This document shows positions 55,619 through 62,051 of a DNA stretch of 64,000 nt, piece by piece. The notes beneath the pieces were generated by a model. The model made no database searches and had not been told where the DNA came from. It saw only the letters and a program-made list of their open reading frames with translations. The position numbers and the translations under genes are program-made. This DNA is from Lysobacter sp. KIS68-7. GTDB lineage: Bacteria; Pseudomonadota; Gammaproteobacteria; Xanthomonadales; Xanthomonadaceae. Location: NCBI RefSeq assembly GCF_021284745.1, contig NZ_CP089925.1, forward strand, positions 434,001-498,000, in the 5' to 3' direction. Position 1 is the stretch's first letter, and each line of letters opens with the position of its first letter.

Positions 55619-55726
55619 AGGGGTGCCGTGTCGGTTCGAGGGGTTTGAACGCACGGCCATTGTGGAAATCCCGCGCCGCGCTTGCAAACGCCGGCTGCGG
55701 TCCTGTCGGAATAGAGGGGTACGCGC

Positions 55727-56839
55727 ATGGACATCGGCTATTTCCTGAAGCTGATGACGGAGAAGAACGCTTCCGACATGTTCCTGACCACCGGCGCGCC
55801 GGTGTACATCAAGGTCGAAGGCAAGCTCTATCCGCTCGGGAACACCGGCCTGCCCACGGGCATGGTGAAGAAGATCGCGTACTCGCTGATGGACGAAGGC
55901 CAGGTGCCGCAGTTCGAGCGCGACCTGGAGCTGAACATGGCGATCGCGCTCCCGGAGTCGGGCCGCTTCCGCGTGAACGTGTTCAAGCAGCGCGGCGAAG
56001 TGGGCATGGTGATCCGCGCGATCCGCAGCGTGATCCCGTCCATCGAAGAGCTGCAGCTGCCGCAGGTGCTGAAGGAAATCATCATGGCCCCGCGCGGCCT
56101 GGTGCTGATCGTCGGCTCCACCGGTTCGGGCAAGTCGACCACGCTCGCTTCGATGATCGACTACCGCAACAGCACTTCGCCGGGCCACATCCTCACCATC
56201 GAGGATCCGATCGAATACCTGCACAAGCACAAGAAGTCGATCGTGAACCAGCGCGAAGTCGGCCTGGACACGCACGCCTTCCACAACGCGCTGAAGAACG
56301 CGATGCGCGAAGCGCCGGACGTGATCCTGATCGGCGAGATCCTGGACGCGACGACGATGGAAGCGGCGATCGCCTTCGCCGAAACCGGCCACATCTGCCT
56401 GGCGACGCTGCACTCCAACAACGCCGACCAGACCATCGAGCGCATCCTCAACTTCTTCCCGGAAGCCGCGCACAAGAACGTGCTGATGAACCTCGCGCTG
56501 AACCTCAAGGCGGTGGTCTCGCAGCGTTTGGTGATCGGCGTCGATGGCCGCCGCATCCCGGCGGCGGAAGTGCTGATCAACACGCCGATGATCCGCGACC
56601 TGCTGCGCCGCGGCCAGGTGCACGAGATCAAGCAGGCGATGGAAGAGTCGCTGGAAGCGGGCATGGAGTCCTTCGACCAGTGCCTGTTCCGCCTCGCGAA
56701 GGAAGGCAAGATCGACAAGGAAGCGGCGTTGCAGGCCGCGGACTCGCGCGACGGCCTCGCCCTCAAGTTCCGCCTGTCCGAAGGCGCGACCGGCGAACAC
56801 GATCCCTACGCGGACGTCTTCGACACCCGCGTCGGCTGA
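55727..56839 (+). CDS. pilU: Type IV pilus retraction ATPase PilU
   Basis: This 370-residue ATPase belongs to the PilT/PilU family that retracts type IV pili. Walker A is GSTGSGKST (130-138), the Asp box is HILTIEDPIEY (154-164), Walker B lies at VILIGE (199-204) and the His box at AETGHICLATLH (218-229). The N-terminus MDIGYFLKLMTEKNASDMFLTTGAPVYIKVEGK and the NFFPE segment favour PilU over PilT. The usual Arg in the GE-x-R-D block after Walker B is Leu here (GEILD). PilT is not encoded in this window, although pilT and pilU are usually neighbours. Confidence 0.9.
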   Translation: MDIGYFLKLMTEKNASDMFLTTGAPVYIKVEGKLYPLGNTGLPTGMVKKIAYSLMDEGQVPQFERDLELNMAIALPESGRFRVNVFKQRGEVGMVIRAIRSVIPSIEELQLPQVLKEIIMAPRGLVLIVGSTGSGKSTTLASMIDYRNSTSPGHILTIEDPIEYLHKHKKSIVNQREVGLDTHAFHNALKNAMREAPDVILIGEILDATTMEAAIAFAETGHICLATLHSNNADQTIERILNFFPEAAHKNVLMNLALNLKAVVSQRLVIGVDGRRIPAAEVLINTPMIRDLLRRGQVHEIKQAMEESLEAGMESFDQCLFRLAKEGKIDKEAALQAADSRDGLALKFRLSEGATGEHDPYADVFDTRVG

Positions 56840-56843
56840 AGCC

Positions 56844-57509
56844 TCAATGCTTCTCGGGTGCGTCCGGCTGGTTTTCCGGACGCGCCGCATCGAACGCCGG
56901 TAGCGCCAGGCACGCCGCTTCGATCCGCGAAATCGTCGGGAAGCGCGCGATGTCGATGCCGAACCGCCGCGCGTTGTAGAGCTGCGGCACCAGGCACACG
57001 TCCGCGAGCGTCGGCAGCGCGCCGTCGCAGAACTCGTCGGTGGACGGATGGTCCACGAGCATGGCTTCGAAGGCATCCAGCCCTTCGCAGATCCAATGGC
57101 GCACCCATTCGTCGCGCTCGGGCTGCGGCACGTGCCACTCCCGTTCGAAGTACTGCAGCACGCGCAGGTTGTTGAGCGGATGCACGTCGCACGCAATCAC
57201 CTGCGCGAGCGCGCGCACGCGCTGGCGGTCGCGCGCGGTGGCGGGCAACAGCGCGGGCGCGGGCCACACTTCATCCAGGTATTCGAGGATGGCCATCGAC
57301 TGCCGCATCATGCGCTGGCCGTGTTCGAGCACCGGGACCAGGCCTTGCGGATTGGCGGCGCGGAACTCGGCCCCGTGTTGTTCGCCGCCGTCGCGCAGCA
57401 GGTGCACGGGGGCGATCTCGTATTTCAGGCCCTTGAGGTTGAGGCCGATGCGTACGCGATACGCGGCGCTGGAGCGCCAGTACGAAAACAAACGCAACCG
57501 ATCGTTCAC
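56844..57509 (-). CDS. maiA: Maleylacetoacetate isomerase (zeta-class GST)
   Basis: This 221-residue protein of the glutathione S-transferase family isomerises maleylacetoacetate to fumarylacetoacetate in tyrosine breakdown. The catalytic motif of the zeta class is SSAAYRVRIGLNLKG (SSxxxRVRIAL type), and the typical CDVHPLNNLRVLQYF is present near residue 107. It lies downstream of the fumarylacetoacetate hydrolase gene with 92 bases between and probably forms one operon with it. The two stop codons of maiA and pilU are four bases apart on opposite strands. Confidence 0.92.
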   Translation of the reverse strand: MNDRLRLFSYWRSSAAYRVRIGLNLKGLKYEIAPVHLLRDGGEQHGAEFRAANPQGLVPVLEHGQRMMRQSMAILEYLDEVWPAPALLPATARDRQRVRALAQVIACDVHPLNNLRVLQYFEREWHVPQPERDEWVRHWICEGLDAFEAMLVDHPSTDEFCDGALPTLADVCLVPQLYNARRFGIDIARFPTISRIEAACLALPAFDAARPENQPDAPEKH

Positions 57510-57601
57510 TGCCCCACCGTCCCCACGGGCGCCGCTCGGACCGCGGCAGCGCCCACATTAACGGGAGGCCGGCGGGCACGGAAGCCCGCCGGTACCTTCG
57601 A

Positions 57602-58594
57602 TCAGACCGCCGGGGTCTGCCGGTCGATGCGCTGGTCGATGGCGCCGAAGATGCTCTTGCCCGCGGCGTCGAACATCTCGATGCGCACGCTGTCACCGAA
57701 GGACAGGAAGGGGGTGACCGGCTTGCCCGTCTCGAGGGTTTCCACGGTGCGCTTCTCGGCGAAGCACGAGGCACCCTTGGAGGTGTCCTCGTTGGCGATC
57801 GTGCCGGAGCCGACGATGGTGCCCGCCGACAGCGGTCGCGTCTTCGCCGCGTGCGCGACGAGCTGGGCGAAGTCGAACTGCATGTCCACGCCCGCCTCCG
57901 GCGCACCGAACCACTGGCCGTTCACGTGCGTCACCAGGGGCAGGTGGACCTTGTTGCCTTCCCACGCGGCGTCGAGTTCGTCGGGCGTGACGAACACGGG
58001 CGAGAGCGCGGAGCGCGGCTTGGACTGCAGGAAGCCGAAGCCCTTGGCGAGTTCGCCGGGAATCAGGTTGCGCAGCGAGACGTCGTTGACCAGGCCGACC
58101 AGCTGGATGTGCATCGCCGCGCGTTCGGGCGAGACCGCCATCGGCACGTCGTCGGTGATCACCACGATTTCCGCTTCGAGGTCGATGCCGTAGGCCTCGT
58201 CGACCACCTTCACCGGATCGCGCGGGCCGAGGAAGCCGGCGCTGGTGGCCTGGTACATCAGCGGGTCGACGTAGAAGCTTTCCGGCACTTCGGCGCCGCG
58301 CGCGCGACGCACGCGTTCGACGTGCGGCAGGTAGGCGCTGCCGTCGACGAATTCATAGGCGCGCGGGAGCGGCGCGGCCAGCGCGGCGACATCCAGCTCG
58401 AAGGCATCTTCGGCCTCGCCTGCATTCAGTGCGTCGGACAAGGCATTGAGGCGGGGCGCGGCGTTCGACCAGTCTTCCAGCGCGCGCTGCAGCGTGGGCG
58501 CGATCGCGGTGGCGCGCACGGCGCGCGTGAGGTCGCGGGAGACGACGATGAGCGTGCCGTCGCGGCCGCCTTCCTTGAGGGAACCGAGCTTCAT
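57602..58594 (-). CDS. fahA: Fumarylacetoacetate hydrolase family protein
   Basis: This 330-residue enzyme cleaves fumarylacetoacetate to fumarate and acetoacetate, the last step of tyrosine and homogentisate degradation. The conserved metal and active-site segments are YGIDLEAEIVVITDDV, QLVGLVNDVSLRNLIP and FGAPEAGVDMQFDFAQLVAHAAKTRPLSAGTIVGSGTI. The order with maiA fits the pathway. It begins with a TACAAT -10 box about 33 bases upstream. Confidence 0.9.
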   Translation of the reverse strand: MKLGSLKEGGRDGTLIVVSRDLTRAVRATAIAPTLQRALEDWSNAAPRLNALSDALNAGEAEDAFELDVAALAAPLPRAYEFVDGSAYLPHVERVRRARGAEVPESFYVDPLMYQATSAGFLGPRDPVKVVDEAYGIDLEAEIVVITDDVPMAVSPERAAMHIQLVGLVNDVSLRNLIPGELAKGFGFLQSKPRSALSPVFVTPDELDAAWEGNKVHLPLVTHVNGQWFGAPEAGVDMQFDFAQLVAHAAKTRPLSAGTIVGSGTIANEDTSKGASCFAEKRTVETLETGKPVTPFLSFGDSVRIEMFDAAGKSIFGAIDQRIDRQTPAV

Positions 58595-58626
58595 GCGGGG
58601 ACTCTTCCGAACGCGTTGAGCCGCGC

Positions 58627-58632
58627 ATTGTA
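58627..58632 (-). promoter_or_regulatory. Probable -10 box for fahA-maiA
   Basis: TACAAT on the minus strand, 32 bases before the fahA ATG, just past the tRNA-Gln terminator. Confidence 0.4.
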
Positions 58633-58645
58633 ATCGCGCAAAAGA

Positions 58646-58673
58646 AAACCCGCCGGCTTTCGCTGGCGGGTTT
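58646..58673 (-). terminator. Terminator of the tRNA-Gln gene
   Basis: A 9-base GC-rich stem with a 10-base loop, starting 7 bases past the CCA end; on the minus strand it is followed by TTTTCTTTT. Confidence 0.8.
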
Positions 58674-58679
58674 CCTGTT

Positions 58680-58754
58680 TGGCAGCCCCGGATGGATTCG
58701 AACCACCGAATGCCTGAGTCAGAGTCAGGTGCCTTACCGCTTGGCGACGGGGCT
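58680..58754 (-). tRNA. tRNA-Gln, anticodon CTG
   Basis: A 75-nt tRNA with the CCA end encoded. The acceptor stem AGCCCCG pairs with CGGGGCT, with discriminator G. The D arm contains the AAGCGGTAAGG pattern, the anticodon stem CCTGA/TCAGG encloses the loop CTCTGAC with anticodon CTG (genome 58722-58720), and the T loop is TTCGAAT. The order of features matches E. coli tRNA-Gln. It reads CAG codons, which are common in this high-GC genome. Confidence 0.97.
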
Positions 58755-58782
58755 TTAGTGCTGCTTGTTGCTTCGGGCCGCG

Positions 58783-58788
58783 ATTGTA
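58783..58788 (-). promoter_or_regulatory. Probable -10 box for the tRNA-Gln gene
   Basis: TACAAT on the minus strand, 28 bases before the mature tRNA 5' end, within the 47-base gap to rpsI. A GC-rich GCGG stretch follows, as often in stable RNA promoters. Confidence 0.35.
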
Positions 58789-58801
58789 TCGCGGATTCGA
58801 A

Positions 58802-59194
58802 TCAACGCTTCGAGAACTGCGTGGCGCGGCGGGCCTTGTGGAGGCCGACCTTCTTGCGCTCGACTTCGCGGGCGTCGCGGGTCATGAAACCGGCCTTGCG
58901 CAGGTCGGACTTCAGCGACTCGTCGTATTCCACGAGGGCGCGCGAGATGCCGAGGCGGATCGCGCCGGCCTGGCCGGTGGTGCCGCCGCCTTCGACCGTC
59001 ACGATGACGTCGAACTTGTCGGTGGACTGCGTCAGCTCGAGCGGCTGGCGCACGATCATGCGGGCGGTTTCGCGACCGAAGAAGTCTTCGATCGAACGCT
59101 CGTTGATGGTGATGGTGCCCGTGCCCTTGCGCAGGAACACGCGGGCCGTGGAGGACTTGCGACGGCCGGTGCCGTAATTCTGCTGGATCGCCAT
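58802..59194 (-). CDS. rpsI: 30S ribosomal protein S9
   Basis: S9 (130 residues) sits in the head of the 30S subunit and its C-terminal tail contacts the P-site tRNA. The N-terminus [20 protein letters not shown] and the end [11 protein letters not shown], with the conserved C-terminal Lys-Arg, are typical. It follows rplM on the same strand with nine bases between, the usual rplM-rpsI operon. Confidence 0.98.
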   Translation of the reverse strand: MAIQQNYGTGRRKSSTARVFLRKGTGTITINERSIEDFFGRETARMIVRQPLELTQSTDKFDVIVTVEGGGTTGQAGAIRLGISRALVEYDESLKSDLRKAGFMTRDAREVERKKVGLHKARRATQFSKR

Positions 59195-59203
59195 GTCGTT
59201 ACC

Positions 59204-59632
59204 TTAGATGTCCAGCGGCTGCGGCTGCTGGGCCGTGTGCGGATGGTTCGGGCCGGCGTACACCTTGAGCTTGCGGTACATGGCGCGGCCGAGCGGGTTC
59301 TTCGGGAGCATGCCCTTCACGGCAGTCTCCAGCACGCGCTCAGGATGGCGCTCCAGCGCCTGGGCGAGCGATTCGGTCTTCAGGTTGCCGATGTAACCGG
59401 TGAACCGGTGGTACATCTTGTCCTGCATCTTCTTGCCGGTCACGTGGACTTTCTCGGCGTTGATCACCACGAGGTAATCGCCGGTATCGACGTGCGGGGT
59501 ATAGACGGGCTTGTGCTTGCCGCGCAGGCGGCGTGCAAGTTCGGAGGCGAGGCGACCGAGGGTCTTGCCTTCGGCATCGACCACGTACCAGTCACGCTGG
59601 ACGGTCTCGTTCTTGGCGCTGAAAGTCTTCAT
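59204..59632 (-). CDS. rplM: 50S ribosomal protein L13
   Basis: L13 (142 residues, the same length as in E. coli) is an early assembly protein of the 50S subunit. The start [30 protein letters not shown] is typical, followed by [14 protein letters not shown]-type residues ([21 protein letters not shown]) and [21 protein letters not shown]. The start was set at MKTFSAK; the upstream ATG ([10 protein letters not shown]) would add seven residues not found in the family. It leads the rplM-rpsI operon. Confidence 0.98.
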   Translation of the reverse strand: MKTFSAKNETVQRDWYVVDAEGKTLGRLASELARRLRGKHKPVYTPHVDTGDYLVVINAEKVHVTGKKMQDKMYHRFTGYIGNLKTESLAQALERHPERVLETAVKGMLPKNPLGRAMYRKLKVYAGPNHPHTAQQPQPLDI

Positions 59633-59730
59633 GCGTAACTCGTTTGGGTACATGGTCGGGCTGGTTCAGGCCGTGCTGCCGTGGCCGGAACGTTGCCGCG
59701 CGATGTAGGGGCGGAGCGAAAAGAGGCGGA

Positions 59731-59736
59731 ATGATA
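59731..59736 (-). promoter_or_regulatory. Probable -10 box for rplM-rpsI
   Basis: TATCAT on the minus strand would start an mRNA with a leader of about 90 bases. In E. coli the operon is controlled by L13 acting on its own leader; whether the leader here is used in that way is unknown. Confidence 0.35.
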
Positions 59737-59777
59737 GCCGCGGGCCGGTTGGCCCGCAACCCTGGGGACCCTCGCCC

Positions 59778-60326
59778 TCAGGCGGCCGTGGTGGCGGCCG
59801 GCACCCGGCGGCCGCGTAGCGGCGCCGGGGCGAACAGGGTCGCGCCCGCGAAATAGAGGACCCGCAGCTGGTAACCGCGCGGGGAATAGCCGATGAACAC
59901 GGCTCCCGTGCGCTCGCCCACCGCCTTGGAGAACTGGGCGTTCAGGCCCGGGTTCTCGATCTCCAGCAGCACGCCGAGGCTCTCGGGCTTCTCCCGGTTG
60001 CCCGCTTCCAGGATGGCGCAGGCCTCCTGGAAAAAGGGCAGCGCCTGCTGGTGGCCGCGCATTTCGGGCGCGAAGAACTGGCGGAACAGATACGTCGGCT
60101 GGCGCAGGCGCGGGATCACGCGCAGCACCGCGGTGGCCACGCCGCACAGCGCGCCCTCCGCGTTGCGCGCGATGCACACCGCCTGCGGCGCACGCAGCTT
60201 CGCGCGCTCGGCGTCGGGGATCGCGCCGTGGCGCATCCAGAATTCGACGAGCTCGGCCTGCAGTTCCGGCGTGACCTTGCGCCAGACCTGCGTGGTGGTG
60301 AAGTCCTTCGCCTGCTTGCGTGCCAC
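59778..60326 (-). CDS. Hypothetical protein with a GNAT-like core
   Basis: This 182-residue protein is not one I recognise with certainty. The segment VCIARNAEGALCGVATAVLRVIP followed by LFRQFFAPEMRGHQQALPFFQEA resembles strands 2-4 and the acetyl-CoA loop of a GNAT acetyltransferase (APEMRG). The C-terminal part (EIENPGLNAQFSKAVGERTG, RGYQLRVLYF) also fits the fold. The start is GTG, chosen because it lies one base past the stop of the EF-hand gene. It belongs to a three-gene cassette with that protein and the TIGR03032-like protein. Any substrate would be speculation. Confidence 0.55.
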   Translation of the reverse strand: MARKQAKDFTTTQVWRKVTPELQAELVEFWMRHGAIPDAERAKLRAPQAVCIARNAEGALCGVATAVLRVIPRLRQPTYLFRQFFAPEMRGHQQALPFFQEACAILEAGNREKPESLGVLLEIENPGLNAQFSKAVGERTGAVFIGYSPRGYQLRVLYFAGATLFAPAPLRGRRVPAATTAA

Positions 60327-60327
60327 G

Positions 60328-60780
60328 TCAGTTGGCCTTCGTCTTCGGGGCGGGCGTGGCGACGGCCTGCGCTTTCGCGGCGACGCGGATGAAGTCCACG
60401 TATTCCTTGAAGTCCAGGCTTTGGTTCTTGTCCTTGTCGAAGGCCGACAGCATCGGCGCGTTCTTGCCGGCGCGCTGCACGAGCGCGAGCTGTGCGTATT
60501 CGCCGGCGTCCAGGCGCCCATCGTGGTTGGCGTCGTGGCGCTGGAATTCGATGCGCAGGCGTTGCACGGCGATCGCTTCGCGCGTGTCGTCGTAACCGTC
60601 GCGGAATTCCTGCGGCGACAACACGCCGTTCTTGTCCTTGTCCCACGCGGCGAAGACCGCGTCGGGGTCGACCGGCTGCATGGCCTGCGCCGGACGCGCC
60701 GCCGGCTGCGCGGCATTCTGTGCAAAAGCGCTGGATGCCGCGATCAGTGCGATCGAAGCGAAGATGATGCGGGCCTTCAT
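60328..60780 (-). CDS. Secreted EF-hand calcium-binding protein
   Basis: This 150-residue protein has a cleavable signal peptide (cleavage after SSAFA at residue 20) and three EF-hand loops: DKDKNGVLSPQE (47-58), DANHDGRLDAGE (83-94) and DKDKNQSLDFKE (115-126). All have Glu at position 12; the third has Gln instead of Gly at position 6, so its calcium binding may be weaker. It probably binds calcium in the periplasm. Its start overlaps the stop of the upstream gene as ATGA, and the next gene starts one base after its stop. Confidence 0.85.
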   Translation of the reverse strand: MKARIIFASIALIAASSAFAQNAAQPAARPAQAMQPVDPDAVFAAWDKDKNGVLSPQEFRDGYDDTREAIAVQRLRIEFQRHDANHDGRLDAGEYAQLALVQRAGKNAPMLSAFDKDKNQSLDFKEYVDFIRVAAKAQAVATPAPKTKAN

Positions 60781-61913
60781 GCCACGACCTCCGGCTGCGT
60801 TTCGGGTTCGAACGTGATCAGCTCGCGGATCTCCGCCGTGCGCAATCCGATCATCATCGGATTCACCACGCCGGGCAGGAAGCTGATGTCGAAGATTTCG
60901 CTGATGTCGCCTTCGAAGCGGATCCAGTTGAGCACGTCGCCGTTGGCCAGCGACACGATCTGCACGCCGCACCACGGCTCGGCGTCGCGCTTCTTCAGTT
61001 CTTCGTCGAGCTGCAGGCCTTCGAAGCGCTGGTTGCGCGGCTTCGACAAGCCCACCGCGGCGACGTTGCCCACGATCGACAAACCACGCAGGAAGCCCGG
61101 GAACCACGCCGTCGGCACGAAGGACTTCGTCGCGAAATCCACGTAGCCCAGGTGCCCGGTGCCCGCGTTGAGCACCCACAGCTTGCCGTTGGCCCAGCGC
61201 GGCGAATGCGGCATCGACAGGCCTTCGCACACGATCTCGTCGGTGGTGACGTCGATCACCACGCCGCCGCTCATGCGGCGATCGCGCCAGCCATCGACGG
61301 CATCGGACTTGCACACCGCGGTGACGTACTTCGGCTGGCCATCGACCATCGCCAGGCCGTTGAGATGGCAACGATCCTCCGGCGCCAGCTTGCTGATGAA
61401 GGGCGGCTTCCAGATCGGCTTGAAGCTGTGCGTCTGGCTCAACTCGGCCAGGCAGGAATACTTGGTGTTGACGAACACCACGCGCCCGTCGCTGCGGATG
61501 CCGAGCTCGTGGATGTCGAGGTCGCCGATCGTCTGCGCATTGCGCGGGACGTAGCACTTGTCGAACTTGCCGTGGATGGTTTCGTTCGGGCGCAGCACGT
61601 TCTCGAAGCGCCACAACTGGTAGAGGCCGCCGAGGTAGATGCGCTGCGCGTTGCCGACGATGCCCATCGCGCGTTCGAAGATGCGTTCGAAGAACGACAC
61701 GCGGCCTTCGCGATCGCTGCCGACCAGGTACACGCGGCCGGTCTGGTAGGAGGAGATGGCGAGCGAAACGCGATGGGTCGACAACCACGTCGCCAGGCCG
61801 CGCGAACAACTCTTGTCGACTTTCAGCTTGGTGAGATCGACCGGCGGCTTCTTCTGCGCCGCACCCTGCCCACCGCCCTGCCCTTCGGCGGGCGCCTGCT
61901 CTTGACTGCTCAC
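60777..61913 (-). CDS. TIGR03032-family protein (DUF4915)
   Basis: This 378-residue protein resembles the TIGR03032 family of unknown function. Characteristic segments are IGDLDIHELGI and VVFVNTKYSCLAELS, RCHLNGLAMVDGQPKYVTAV, MPHSPRWANGKLWVLNAGTGHLG, and FLRGLSIVGNVAAVG. These repeated blade-like units suggest a beta-propeller. The start is GTG (SSQEQAPAEG), preceded by GGAGA; the longer open frame to the upstream ATG is unlikely because it runs through low-similarity sequence. A Gly/Gln-rich N-terminal tail precedes the propeller. It leads the cassette with the EF-hand and GNAT-like proteins. No function is known. Confidence 0.75.
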   Translation of the reverse strand: MSSQEQAPAEGQGGGQGAAQKKPPVDLTKLKVDKSCSRGLATWLSTHRVSLAISSYQTGRVYLVGSDREGRVSFFERIFERAMGIVGNAQRIYLGGLYQLWRFENVLRPNETIHGKFDKCYVPRNAQTIGDLDIHELGIRSDGRVVFVNTKYSCLAELSQTHSFKPIWKPPFISKLAPEDRCHLNGLAMVDGQPKYVTAVCKSDAVDGWRDRRMSGGVVIDVTTDEIVCEGLSMPHSPRWANGKLWVLNAGTGHLGYVDFATKSFVPTAWFPGFLRGLSIVGNVAAVGLSKPRNQRFEGLQLDEELKKRDAEPWCGVQIVSLANGDVLNWIRFEGDISEIFDISFLPGVVNPMMIGLRTAEIRELITFEPETQPEVVA

Positions 61914-62009
61914 TGACGTCTCCGGATTCCCCTGCCCTTTTCCGACACTATGGATCGGATCGCGGCTCCGGGGCCAGCGATTTTCGCCGGCATTTTGCTG
62001 AACGCGGGC

Positions 62010-62042
62010 CCGGTGGATGGTCCCTAGGTCACCACCCACCGG
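62010..62042 (-). terminator. Hairpin after the autotransporter gene, possible terminator
   Basis: A 12-base stem with one G-U pair and a 9-base loop, ten bases past the autotransporter stop codon. No U-tract follows, so termination may be weak or Rho-dependent. Confidence 0.4.
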
Positions 62043-62051
62043 ACCTGCGCA

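Noticed and set aside
55727-57196. Extension of the OmpA-family open frame over pilU and maiA on the minus strand
   Set aside because: The lipoprotein signal gives a clear start at 55618; the upstream sequence is antisense to pilU with no features.
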